DNA of 64,000 nt. Origin: Parabacteroides sp. PM6-13 (GTDB lineage Bacteria > Bacteroidota > Bacteroidia > Bacteroidales > Tannerellaceae). Position 1 is the first letter of the stretch. Every line of letters starts with the position of its first letter. A model generated the notes under the pieces. That model was not told the origin of the DNA and ran no database searches. It saw nothing but the letters and a program-made list of their open reading frames with translations. Shown piece after piece: positions 43,165-52,817 of the stretch. The stretch spans positions 62,001 to 126,000 of the forward strand of contig NZ_JARXWF010000007.1 of the NCBI RefSeq assembly GCF_029892605.1. Reading direction: 5' to 3'. The position numbers and the translations under genes are program-made.

Positions 43165-46100
43165 ATGAGAAAGACCCGCGCCTTGTTTCTATTGCTGTTG
43201 ATACCTCTATTGGTTTTTGGGCAATCCGCTAAGCTGTTTACTACTGACAGGGATCTGTCCAGTAGCTTGATTAATATGATCTACCAAGACAGCAACGGCA
43301 TGATATGGATTGCGACGGAGGATGGCTTGAACCGCTATGACGGAGCCAAATTTACCATCTATAGGAATGAACCCGGAAACAACCGTTCGTTGATGCACAA
43401 CCTGGTGCGCTGCCTGGCGGAAGACGCACAGGGCAACCTGATTGTCGGCACCTATGGCGGGGTGCAGGTCTATGACCCGGCGCTCGACTGCTTCTCGCCT
43501 CCTGCCACCTTGGCCAATGGAGGCATCTACGAGAACAATGTTGGCTCTATCCTGAAACGGCGAAATGGAGACATATGGATTTCAGGCAATGACATATCTG
43601 TTTTGACTATTCAGGGTGACAAACTGACTGTTCATCCGCTTCATCTGCCTATCTCCACCTTTGGTGCCGGTTCGGTTATCGAAGACCGCAACAATGCTAT
43701 CTGGATGGCGCGAGGTGAAGAAGGTGTCTACCGAATAGGCGCCGACAATCAAGTATCTCATTACCTGGAACGCAAGAGTGGTATCAATGTCAGTAGCTTG
43801 TGTGAAGACCAGGAGGGTGGTATTTATGCGGCTACCATGGGCGACGGTCTGTGGATGTATGAGAAAGAGACGGATTCGTTTATTCTGGTCTCCCCCAAGG
43901 AATATGCGGATTTACCGCTTAAAACGCTCTATCCCAATAGCTATAACGAACTCTATATGGGTACGGATGGAAAAGGCATCAAGATCTTTGTGAACCGAAC
44001 AAGGAAGATCGTCGACTATGATTTCGATAATACCTATTTTAAGTCAAATACCTCAAAAGTACATTCCATGCTGAAAGACAATGCCGGTAACCTCTGGGTG
44101 GCTATCTATCAGAAGGGGGTGATGAAGATCCCGATGCAACCCAATAGCTTTAAGTACATGGGATATAAATCGGTTGATAAGAATATCATTGGCTCCAATT
44201 GTATCACCGCCCTTTGTAAAGACCATGAAGGTACTCTGTGGGTAGGAACCGACAACGATGGTATTTATCGCATCACGGATCATAAAAAGCAGCAGGCACA
44301 TTACCAGCCGGGCGATCATCCCGCCGCTGCTCCATCCACCGTTATGGCCTTGTATGAAGACTCGAAACATAACCTCTGGGTTGGCTCCTATATCAATGGC
44401 ATGGGTAAGATAGATAAGGCAACCGGGCTATGTGCCTACCGAAAAGACCTGCTTGATCGCGACGGACGGCGTGTGCAGCGTGTCTACGCCTTTGCCGAAG
44501 ATGATGACCAGCGGGTCTGGATCGCAACCATGGGATCCGGCTTGTTCTACTATGATATGAAAAGCGATCGGATTGTTTATGATGAGAAGATGAATACCCG
44601 GATCAATGGGTGGATCACCAGCCTGTGTCATTCCCGGGATAATATTCTCTATGCCGGTACCTACGACGGGGTGTACAGCATCGTGCCCGATCCGGAAAAT
44701 CCCCAGATCCAAAAGATGTTGGTCAAACAAATCATCCATTCTATCTACGAAGACAGCCAGGGCATTGTTTGGATTGGAAGTGCTGATGGGCTTTATAAAT
44801 GGAACCCGGATACTCACCGGATGAGTTCTTACACCGCTGCTGACGGCTTGCCCAGTAATGCTGTCTATGCAATGAAAGAGGATGAGCAGAACAATCTATG
44901 GATAAGCACCAATGCCGGATTGGCTAAGTTTTATCCGGAGAGCCAGCAGTTTATGAGTTATTTTGCAGGGGATGGTCTGCAAGGCAATGAATTTAGTAAA
45001 AACGCATCATTCAAAGACGAGAAGGGAATTATCTGGTTTGGTGGTACAAACGGTATTACCTACTTTAATCCCCAAGAGATTATCAATCCATCGAAGAAGT
45101 GGACGGTGCGCATTACCGATTTCTATCTCCACAACCAGCCGGTGCGAAAGGGTATGCTGAGTGACGGGCGTGAGATCATCGATGTGCCCGTATTTGAGGC
45201 GGAAGAGTTCCATTTGGCGCATGGCGACAACGCCTTTAGTATCGAATTCTCCACACAGGAATTGAGCAATCCCGAGCGTATGACCTATTATTATGCGATG
45301 AACGATGATGTATGGGTGGCATTATCCGATGGTACCAACCGCGTTTCGTTCAGTAACCTGGCCCCGGGCTCCTACCATTTCCGGGTGAAAGTGAAGGACT
45401 ATACGATCGAGTCGGATGTGAAAGAGATCCGAATCCATATCCGGCCCCCCTGGTGGGCTACGGGCTGGGCTAAATTGTGTTATCTCCTATTGATCCTACT
45501 CGCTTTAGGGGGGATTATTATGCAGGTACGCCATCGCTATCGAATGCGTCAGGAGATGATGCAGCATATGCATGCCGAGCAGATAAATGAGGCCAAACTA
45601 CAATTCTTTATCAATATCTCTCACGAGATACGTACGCCCATGTCGCTTATCATTAGCCCGCTGCAAAAACTGATGAGTAGCGATCCCGATCAGGCACGTC
45701 AAAAGACTTACCTGACTATCTACCATAATGCGGAACGTATTCTGAAGCTAATGAATCAGTTGATGGATATCCGAAAGATCGATAAGAACCAGATGTCGCT
45801 TGTCTGTTATGAAACAAATATCACCCATTCCCTGAGTAACCTCTGCGATACATTTGCGCAGGAGGCATGCAAAAAGAATATTACGCTGGCGTTTCATCAC
45901 GCTAAGGAGGCCAATAAGCTTTTGTTGTGGGTCGATCCCGAGAGTTTTGATAAGATCATCTTGAATATCCTTTCGAACGCTATTAAGTTTACGCCCAATA
46001 ATGGGCATATCGATGTCTACCTGGCAATGGGAAAGGATGCGACGCAACATGGCCCGCTGGAACGATACGCGGAAATCACTATTGCCGACAACGGCATCGG

Positions 46101-47193
46101 TATTCCCTCCGAAGAACGCGAGCGTGTGTTCGAACGCTTCTATCAGATACGCAACGGCCGAAGCCATTCGGGCATGGGAACAGGTATTGGTCTGCAGCTT
46201 ACCCGTTCGCTGGTGGAACTGCACCGGGGTGATATCCGCATCGAAAGTAATCCGGACGAGGCACCCGGTACGCGTTTTATTGTTCGCCTGCCCTTAGGAT
46301 GTGCGCATCTTCGCCTTGATGAGATAGGGAAGAAAGAGAATGCGCCTGTTAAGACGCCTGTTGTCACCGTGCCGATCGAAGTGAACGCGGAACAGCCTGC
46401 CGTAGGACGTACCCGCATCAATGGGCGTGTATTGATCGTGGAAGATGATGAAGATATACGCCGGTATATTCGGGAAGAGCTGTCGGATGAGTATATCGTT
46501 TCGGAAAGCAATAACGGGAAGGATGCGTTGGAAATGATCTTCAAACGGATGCCCGACCTGGTGATAAGCGATGTCATGATGGATGAAATGGATGGTTTTA
46601 CCCTCTGTCGCAAGATGAAACAGAATGTGAACCTGAACCATATACCGGTGATCCTGCTTACCGCCAAAATCACCGAAGAGGATAATATAGAAGGCTTGGA
46701 AACGGGTGCTGATGCCTACCTAATGAAGCCTTTCAATATGGAGGTATTGCGTACAACGGTCAAGAATCTCATTCGTAGTCGGGAACGGTTGCGTAATGCC
46801 TTCAGTGGGCAACAAGACCAGGAAGATAAACTGCAAAAGATAGATATGCAATCGCCCGACGATAAATTGCTGGAACGTGTCATGCGGGTGATCAATGATA
46901 ATCTTTCTAATCCGAACCTGACCGTCTCGATGATTTGTGATGACATAGGCATCAGTCGCGTACACCTGCATCGTAAGTTGAAGGAGCTGACCAACCAGAC
47001 AACGCGTGATTTCATTCGGAATATGCGCCTGAAGCAGGCAGCAGCTCTTATGTCGGAAAAGCGCTATTCCATTGCCAAAGTGGCGGAACTGACCGGTTTT
47101 GTGAATGCCAGCTATTTCTCAACCGTCTTCAAAGAACTGTACGGCGTTTCACCTACCACCTATATGGACGAACACTTGGGAAATGAAGAATGA
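43165..47193 (+). CDS. hybrid two-component system (HTCS) regulator, second
   Basis: 1342 residues, same domain order as the divergent HTCS: signal peptide (1-19), propeller repeats (about 25-640), Y_Y_Y domain (about 690-760), transmembrane helix (about 768-787), HisKA with His820 in NISHEIRTPMSL, HATPase (ADNGIGI, GTGIGLQLTRSL), receiver with Asp1136 in LVISDVMMDEMDG and an AraC-type HTH (about 1240-1335, GFVNASYFSTVFKELYG). I trimmed 33 codons from the longest frame because the signal peptide and promoter place the start at 43165. It lies directly upstream of SusCD locus 1 on the same strand and is its likely activator. The ligand is unknown. Confidence 0.97.
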   Translation: MRKTRALFLLLLIPLLVFGQSAKLFTTDRDLSSSLINMIYQDSNGMIWIATEDGLNRYDGAKFTIYRNEPGNNRSLMHNLVRCLAEDAQGNLIVGTYGGVQVYDPALDCFSPPATLANGGIYENNVGSILKRRNGDIWISGNDISVLTIQGDKLTVHPLHLPISTFGAGSVIEDRNNAIWMARGEEGVYRIGADNQVSHYLERKSGINVSSLCEDQEGGIYAATMGDGLWMYEKETDSFILVSPKEYADLPLKTLYPNSYNELYMGTDGKGIKIFVNRTRKIVDYDFDNTYFKSNTSKVHSMLKDNAGNLWVAIYQKGVMKIPMQPNSFKYMGYKSVDKNIIGSNCITALCKDHEGTLWVGTDNDGIYRITDHKKQQAHYQPGDHPAAAPSTVMALYEDSKHNLWVGSYINGMGKIDKATGLCAYRKDLLDRDGRRVQRVYAFAEDDDQRVWIATMGSGLFYYDMKSDRIVYDEKMNTRINGWITSLCHSRDNILYAGTYDGVYSIVPDPENPQIQKMLVKQIIHSIYEDSQGIVWIGSADGLYKWNPDTHRMSSYTAADGLPSNAVYAMKEDEQNNLWISTNAGLAKFYPESQQFMSYFAGDGLQGNEFSKNASFKDEKGIIWFGGTNGITYFNPQEIINPSKKWTVRITDFYLHNQPVRKGMLSDGREIIDVPVFEAEEFHLAHGDNAFSIEFSTQELSNPERMTYYYAMNDDVWVALSDGTNRVSFSNLAPGSYHFRVKVKDYTIESDVKEIRIHIRPPWWATGWAKLCYLLLILLALGGIIMQVRHRYRMRQEMMQHMHAEQINEAKLQFFINISHEIRTPMSLIISPLQKLMSSDPDQARQKTYLTIYHNAERILKLMNQLMDIRKIDKNQMSLVCYETNITHSLSNLCDTFAQEACKKNITLAFHHAKEANKLLLWVDPESFDKIILNILSNAIKFTPNNGHIDVYLAMGKDATQHGPLERYAEITIADNGIGIPSEERERVFERFYQIRNGRSHSGMGTGIGLQLTRSLVELHRGDIRIESNPDEAPGTRFIVRLPLGCAHLRLDEIGKKENAPVKTPVVTVPIEVNAEQPAVGRTRINGRVLIVEDDEDIRRYIREELSDEYIVSESNNGKDALEMIFKRMPDLVISDVMMDEMDGFTLCRKMKQNVNLNHIPVILLTAKITEEDNIEGLETGADAYLMKPFNMEVLRTTVKNLIRSRERLRNAFSGQQDQEDKLQKIDMQSPDDKLLERVMRVINDNLSNPNLTVSMICDDIGISRVHLHRKLKELTNQTTRDFIRNMRLKQAAALMSEKRYSIAKVAELTGFVNASYFSTVFKELYGVSPTTYMDEHLGNEE

Positions 47194-47210
47194 AGGATGA
47201 GCAATCGAAG

Positions 47211-47255
47211 AAAAAAAAACCGTTTGCGAAAGCCTGGGCTTTAACGCAAACGGTT
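47211..47255 (-). terminator. hairpin with a U-run only on the minus strand
   Basis: Arms 47218-47228 (AACCGTTTGCG) and 47245-47255 pair perfectly, and an inner AAGCC/GGCTT pair extends the stem. The A-run at 47211-47219 gives a T-run only for transcripts read on the minus strand. It is 17 bp after the HTCS stop and may end that transcript too, but its polarity points to a minus-strand RNA coming from the gap. Confidence 0.6.
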
Positions 47256-47445
47256 CTACAATCTAATAGAACAAATAGACTAATACATAAAAAACAATCA
47301 CGTTTTCTACCCTTTTGCCTCTTTACAAACATAGTCAACAATCTGTTGAATCACGCACGTTTTTGTTACCGAAATCTTTGATTGTGCTACAGAAATGCGC
47401 GTGAACGTTTCATTTTTCTTTCTTTATGTTACATATGGACAAATA

Positions 47446-47612
47446 GCTTACGCTTTAATAATGCCTCCGCACCCCCTAGGGGGTGCCTACATGGTGCCTA
47501 CATGGTGTCTACATGGTATCTACATACTTTTTACGTACTTTTTATATAGTTAGAACGGAGGCAATACGGAGGCAGTACGGAGGCAGTACGGAGGCACTAT
47601 TAAAACGTAAGC
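47446..47612. repeat. 167-bp inverted repeat built of 11-bp tandem units
   Basis: Outer 24-bp arms (47446-47469 and 47589-47612) are complementary at 22 of 24 positions. Inside the left arm is the palindrome CACCCCCTAGGGGGTG (47470-47485). Then come four 11-bp units GGTGCCTACAT (47482-47525, last two with 1-2 changes), two units ACTTTTTAxxT (47526-47547), a 7-bp link, and four units ACGGAGGCAGT (47555-47598). The TGCCTAC and GGAGGCA cores of the two sets are nearly complementary, so the whole folds as a long imperfect hairpin with 11-bp periodicity. It lies about 480 bp upstream of susC. Confidence 0.85.
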
Positions 47613-48092
47613 TAATCACCCTGGATACACCCCGATTTCCTGGCCTGCTCCTATCAAAAAGAGTCTTTTTTCGGAAAATTGGTTGCTTTTTGATAGCAAA
47701 ACAGAGGCGTGTTAAACGTGTCATTTTACGAATTATTAACATATGGCCTGATTTAAGGTCATTTTGCAGCGAAAATGCAGGAGAGATTATACAGTCCTGT
47801 CGGACGCATATAAAAACAAAACAAGTCGAATTCGCTGAATAGTAACATTTGATATGTGAACATTTTATAAAATTAAAAAGCAATGATAGTCTAATAAAAT
47901 GGTAAAATAGTCTATCTATGAGAGTTTAATACTTTGATATATAGCTTGATAAGGTTGTTTTTAAGGCTTTGCTGCCTGTATGTTTTTTGTATTTAAATGG
48001 ACGATTCTATTTCTGAAAAATTAACAGATATGTTTCCTTTGCCTTTATTATATGATTTGCGGAAAAACACTTAAACTAATTTGATTAAGATT
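47613..48092. other. long non-coding region upstream of susC
   Basis: No gene is supported here. It holds an imperfect hairpin CTATCAAAAAG / CTTTTTGATAG (47651-47661 with 47686-47696) and the motif TTGATATATAG (47934-47944), also found upstream of SusCD locus 2. No convincing -33/-7 pair was found; several near matches have one extra base in the -7 box. The promoter of the locus may need the HTCS activator and so may deviate from consensus. Confidence 0.5.
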
Positions 48093-51000
48093 ATGAGAAA
48101 GAAAACAAAGTTTCCTGGCAGGCGATGGGGTATCCTATGCTTGGCATGTTGTGTCTTGTTCAGTGTAAGCGCGTCCGATGTTACAGGTGTTGCACACGTG
48201 AGTGAAGCGGGCAGTATGTTGTCTGTGCAACAGTCGAAAACGGTACAAGGAACAGTAGTTGACGCTGAAGGCTATGAGCTTCCGGGCGTGAATGTCGTGG
48301 AAAAAGGAACGACAAATGGTACCACCACCGACGTGGATGGTAAGTTCTCATTGACGCTGACCGGATCGAATCCGGTGCTTCAATTTTCCTATGTAGGTTA
48401 CCAACAGATGGAGGTAACGGTAGGTAATCAAGGCGTTTTGACGATCCGTATGCAGGAAGATTCCCAGTTGATGGATGAAGTAGTGGTGATTGGTTACGGT
48501 ACCCAGAAGAAAGGTGATGTGACGAGTGCCATTAGTAGTGTGAAGAAAGATGACTTTATTCAGGGTAAGGTAAGTGATGCTGCCGACCTGATTAAAGGGA
48601 AAGTGGCCGGTTTGGTTATTTCAAAAGGTAGTGGTGACCCCAATTCCGGTTCCAGTATTCGCTTACGTGGTGTTATTACCTTGACAGGTAGCAACAGTCC
48701 GTTGGTATTGGTTGATGGGATACCGGGTGACATGGGCACGGTGGCTCCTGAAAATATCGCATCTGTGGATGTGTTGAAAGACGCGTCGGCAGCCGCTATT
48801 TATGGTACACGCGGTGCTAATGGGGTTATTCTTATTACGACCGTTGAAGGAAAACGTGGACAACAAGCGTCAATCAACTATTCCGGTTATCTCTCTTTAT
48901 CACAGTTTGGTAAAAAGCATGATTTCATGGGACCGGAAGAGATTCGTCAAGGCTATACTGACTTTACTGATATGGGGTATGACACTGACTGGTTGGATGC
49001 CGTTACACGTACCAGTTTCTCACACAACCATAACGTGAATATTCATGGTGGTACAGAGAAAACGACCTATTCTGCCGATGTGACCTATCGCGATGATCAG
49101 GGGGTTATCCTGAATACATACAGTGAAGACTTAACCATCAACATGAACCTATCGCATTGGTTCTTCAATGATATGTTGAAAGTTAGCTTCAATCTGTTGA
49201 AGGGACAACATACCAATAGTGCAAATAATGCTACGTATGTGTATCGCCAGGCTATTATCCATAACCCAACCGAACCTATTAAAGATGCGGATGGCAACTG
49301 GTATGAGAATTTCGGTCGTAGCGAATATGTGAATCCGTTAGCGTTGATTAACGAACGCATTGGTGATTATGAAACCGATTGGTCACGCATGACGGGATCA
49401 TTAACCTTCGAACCGATTAAGGGATGGCAAAATAACCTTCGGATATCTCGTCGCACCTGGAGTGGACACGATAAAGGATATTATACCTCAGATCATCCTG
49501 ATCAGCGTAGCTCCGGCCACACAGGGTATGCCTATCATTCATATGGAAAAAGTCATACGGATGAATTAGAGTTCACCTCTAACTACCAAAAGACCATTGG
49601 TAAACACCGCTTTGAAGCGTTGGTGGGTTATAGCTACCAATACTCACAGGCGTCGGGCTTTAACGCAAACAATACCGATTTCCCTAATGACTTCTTCCAA
49701 TACAATAACCTGAAATTAGGGGGCTATCTCAAAGATGGGAAAGCCGGTATGGGTAGCTACAAAAACGATAGCAAACTGATTGGTGCTTTCGGACGTATTA
49801 GCTATGGTTATGCTAATAAATACAACGCATTGGTTAGTATCCGTCGCGAAGGTTCTTCCCGCTTTGGTGCCAATCATAAATGGGGTACATTCCCTTCCGT
49901 TTCTTTGGGATGGACTATCAGTAATGAAGAGTTTATGAGTGATTTGACTTGGCTCGACCATTTGAAATTACGTGCCGGTATGGGTACTACAGGGGTTATT
50001 CCCGGCAGTAATTACCTTTCTTTATTGAAATATGATTTTGGATCACAATATTTCTATGATGACGGAGAATGGAAACCAGGTTTGGTTGTTACATCGAATC
50101 CTAATCCTGAATTGAAATGGGAAAAATCAACAGAATACAATGTCGGTATCGATGTTAGCACGTTAGACGATCGTTTAGGCGGTTCTATTGATGTATATCG
50201 GAAGACAACTACGGATATGTTATGGAACTATTCGGTTCCTGTACCGCCCAACTTGTATAACACCACGTTGGCCAATGTAGGGGAAATGCGTAATACCGGT
50301 ATTGAAGTAGCTATTAATGCTGTTCCTGTGCGCACGAAGGATTTTGAATGGAAAACAACCATAACCGCTTCGCACAATAAGAACAAACTGTTGAGCCTTT
50401 CAAATGATTTGTATGAAACGGCAAACTTCCGTGTTACAGGCTGGTTGGATGCTCCGATCTCACAGGAAACACATTATATGGAAGTAGGTAAGGAATTAGG
50501 CCATTTCTATATCATGAAATCAGTAGGTGTATCTGAACGTGGTGTATTCTTAATTGAACACCCGGAAACGAAAGAGGTCGTAGAGCTTAACGATGCCATG
50601 CTTGATGATGAAAGCTATCGTCAGGACTTTGGGTCTGGTTTGCCTAAGCTGTTTGCCGGTTGGAGTAATCAGTTACGCTACAAGAATTTTGATTTGTCGG
50701 CACAATTCACAGGACAGTTTGGCTTTAAGATTCTAAATGGCCCACGCGCTTTCTATGAAAACAATGCTGTGTACCTGAATAAGATGAAAGCTGTTCTTAA
50801 AGCGCCTTATGGAGGAGAATACACCTTGTCGAGAGCACAAAAACAAGCCATTGTAAGTTATTATCTGGAAGATGGTGATTTCCTGAAATTGAGTAACCTA
50901 ACCATCGGTTATACGCTTCAAATGCCTAAAAGCAATTACATCAAGAGTCTACGTGTTTATGCATCGGGAAACAATCTGTTCTGTATAACCGGCTATTCCG

Positions 51001-51110
51001 GTTTGGATCCGGAACTTGACTTTGGTAACGTACAGGCTCCCGGTATAGAATATCGCGATACATATCCAACAACTCGTTCGTTTACTTTTGGTATTAACCT
51101 TGGATTCTAA
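48093..51110 (+). CDS. SusC-type TonB-dependent outer-membrane transporter (locus 1)
   Basis: 1005 residues: signal peptide (to about residue 27), a carboxypeptidase-D-regulatory-like domain (about 48-120; VQGTVVDAEG...VNVVEKGTTNGTTTDVDG), a TonB-box-like MDEVVVIGYGTQKK (127-140), a plug (about 141-250; VLVDGIPGD...AIYGTRGANGVILITT) and a 22-strand barrel ending in the beta-signal FTFGINLGF. It imports oligomers captured by the SusD partner. No STN domain, which fits control by an HTCS rather than by an ECF sigma/anti-sigma pair. I start it at MRKKTKF (48093), four codons inside the longest frame. The substrate is unknown. Confidence 0.97.
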   Translation: MRKKTKFPGRRWGILCLACCVLFSVSASDVTGVAHVSEAGSMLSVQQSKTVQGTVVDAEGYELPGVNVVEKGTTNGTTTDVDGKFSLTLTGSNPVLQFSYVGYQQMEVTVGNQGVLTIRMQEDSQLMDEVVVIGYGTQKKGDVTSAISSVKKDDFIQGKVSDAADLIKGKVAGLVISKGSGDPNSGSSIRLRGVITLTGSNSPLVLVDGIPGDMGTVAPENIASVDVLKDASAAAIYGTRGANGVILITTVEGKRGQQASINYSGYLSLSQFGKKHDFMGPEEIRQGYTDFTDMGYDTDWLDAVTRTSFSHNHNVNIHGGTEKTTYSADVTYRDDQGVILNTYSEDLTINMNLSHWFFNDMLKVSFNLLKGQHTNSANNATYVYRQAIIHNPTEPIKDADGNWYENFGRSEYVNPLALINERIGDYETDWSRMTGSLTFEPIKGWQNNLRISRRTWSGHDKGYYTSDHPDQRSSGHTGYAYHSYGKSHTDELEFTSNYQKTIGKHRFEALVGYSYQYSQASGFNANNTDFPNDFFQYNNLKLGGYLKDGKAGMGSYKNDSKLIGAFGRISYGYANKYNALVSIRREGSSRFGANHKWGTFPSVSLGWTISNEEFMSDLTWLDHLKLRAGMGTTGVIPGSNYLSLLKYDFGSQYFYDDGEWKPGLVVTSNPNPELKWEKSTEYNVGIDVSTLDDRLGGSIDVYRKTTTDMLWNYSVPVPPNLYNTTLANVGEMRNTGIEVAINAVPVRTKDFEWKTTITASHNKNKLLSLSNDLYETANFRVTGWLDAPISQETHYMEVGKELGHFYIMKSVGVSERGVFLIEHPETKEVVELNDAMLDDESYRQDFGSGLPKLFAGWSNQLRYKNFDLSAQFTGQFGFKILNGPRAFYENNAVYLNKMKAVLKAPYGGEYTLSRAQKQAIVSYYLEDGDFLKLSNLTIGYTLQMPKSNYIKSLRVYASGNNLFCITGYSGLDPELDFGNVQAPGIEYRDTYPTTRSFTFGINLGF

Positions 51111-51126
51111 AAAAATTAAACAGCAT

Positions 51127-52797
51127 ATGAAAACTAAAATAAAAGCTTATTTAGGAGGCGCGCTTATTGCGTGTTCAATCTCCTTAAATAGTTGTACTGA
51201 TTTGAGTGAAACGATATATGATACGATGTCTCCTGATGTCTATCAGTTTACACCGGAAGATGCACAAGCCTTATTTGTACCTGTATATAACAGTTTGCGA
51301 AATGTTCTTTGGGGTTGGTATAGCTATTCGGACATTTCAGGACTTGCCGGTGACCTTTGGTGTATTCCTAACCGTATCGGTATTGGCTGGGGTGACTTGT
51401 ATATCCCGTTACATAAACATGAGTTTAATCCGGATATTGACCATTTCAATACCTTCTGGACACGGGCTTATGCGGGAGTATCCGCTTGTAACCAATTATT
51501 GGAAGACCCGGCAGTGCAATCGGTAGAGACGACAGTAGCACAATTAAGAGCTTACAGGGCCTTGTATTATTTCATGTTGTTCGATGCCTTCCGCAATATT
51601 CCATTAGATACGGAAGCTACTCATGAAGCAGGGTGGCTGCCAACGCAGGCTACTCCTCAAGAAACATGGGATTTTATCATTGCTGAACTGACCGATGTGA
51701 AAGGGAAATGTGGTAATGAAAAAGTTATGGGACGCATTAATAATTATGCGGTAAACATGCTGCTTGCCAATATGTATCTTAATCACAATGCCTGGTTCAA
51801 TGATGATTCCGATAAATCATGGTATGGTAAATGTATTGATGAACTAAACGAAATCATTGAAAGCGGGGTTTACTCCTTAGCTCCTAACTACCTGGATTGT
51901 TTCAAAGAAGATATTTCAGGCAATCCTGAAATCATTTTCGGAATACCTTATGTAGAGAAATATGGTGGTGGTAACTATTATGCCAATATGTGGCTTGCTG
52001 TAATCAGTAAACAAACATATGGTTTCAACGGATGGGCAACGAGTGGTGCCAACGTTTTGTCACAGTTCCTGGATTCATACGATGCCGATGACGAACGTTA
52101 TGATGATTGCTGGAATGTTGATACGCCTCAATATGCCATGGACGGAACTCCATTAATGGCAAATGGTGTACCGGTAGTTTATACCAAAGAAATTCGCAGT
52201 ATCGACCAACCAGGTTGTTATGAATATGAAGGCGGCCGCTTAGTAAAATATGAAATCCTTCCGGGCGACTTCGGAACGAGCTATGACGACGTGCCTTTCT
52301 ATCGTTATGCCGACGTGTTATTGAAGAAAGCCGAGTGCCTGCTTAGAATGGGCGGTTATAATGGTGAAACAGAAGAAGATGCGGCTGATTTAGTGGAACA
52401 GGTACGTGCCCGTAACTTTAAGGCTCGTCCTGACAAAGCAGCACGCACAGTGGCACAGCTTAAAGGTGGTAGCAACTATCCTTATGGACATCAGGAAAAC
52501 CGAAATGAAATGGGACAAAACGATCCTGCAAAGATTTTCAGCGAATATGAAGGTGGAGACGACATCATATTGGGTGGTTTATTGGATGAACGTGCGTGGG
52601 AATTTGTAGGTGAATACAGCCGTCGTCAGGATCTTATCCGTTTCCAAATGACAAACGGACAAAATGTATTCAATGGCAAATCATGGTTCTGTAAACACCG
52701 CGTAACCAATGTGGCCGATAATCATCTGAATATCTTCCCGATACCGAAGGAAGCGATTGATGGTAATCCGAAATTAGTTCAGAATCCCGGGTATTAA
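51127..52797 (+). CDS. SusD-type substrate-binding lipoprotein (locus 1)
   Basis: 556 residues. Lipobox SLNSC (Cys23), followed by acidic TDLSE as in the surface-export signal of Bacteroidetes lipoproteins. The SusD/RagB fold shows TPR-like helices (AQLRAYRALYYFMLFDAFRNIPL) and the C-terminal DERAWEFVGEYSRRQDLIRF and IFPIPKEAIDGNPKLVQNPGY typical of the family. It forms the lid on the preceding SusC channel. I start it 17 bp after the susC stop, because the longer frame overlaps susC and lacks a signal. The ligand is unknown. Confidence 0.97.
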   Translation: MKTKIKAYLGGALIACSISLNSCTDLSETIYDTMSPDVYQFTPEDAQALFVPVYNSLRNVLWGWYSYSDISGLAGDLWCIPNRIGIGWGDLYIPLHKHEFNPDIDHFNTFWTRAYAGVSACNQLLEDPAVQSVETTVAQLRAYRALYYFMLFDAFRNIPLDTEATHEAGWLPTQATPQETWDFIIAELTDVKGKCGNEKVMGRINNYAVNMLLANMYLNHNAWFNDDSDKSWYGKCIDELNEIIESGVYSLAPNYLDCFKEDISGNPEIIFGIPYVEKYGGGNYYANMWLAVISKQTYGFNGWATSGANVLSQFLDSYDADDERYDDCWNVDTPQYAMDGTPLMANGVPVVYTKEIRSIDQPGCYEYEGGRLVKYEILPGDFGTSYDDVPFYRYADVLLKKAECLLRMGGYNGETEEDAADLVEQVRARNFKARPDKAARTVAQLKGGSNYPYGHQENRNEMGQNDPAKIFSEYEGGDDIILGGLLDERAWEFVGEYSRRQDLIRFQMTNGQNVFNGKSWFCKHRVTNVADNHLNIFPIPKEAIDGNPKLVQNPGY

Positions 52798-52817
52798 TAA
52801 CTAAAGAATAACATAGT

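Noticed and set aside
47482-47598. CRISPR array
   Set aside because: The repeats are 11 bp and contiguous, with no spacers and no cas genes nearby.
47483-47842. 119-codon plus-strand frame upstream of susC
   Set aside because: It crosses the 11-bp repeat array, which shifts frame at every unit, and shows no family features.
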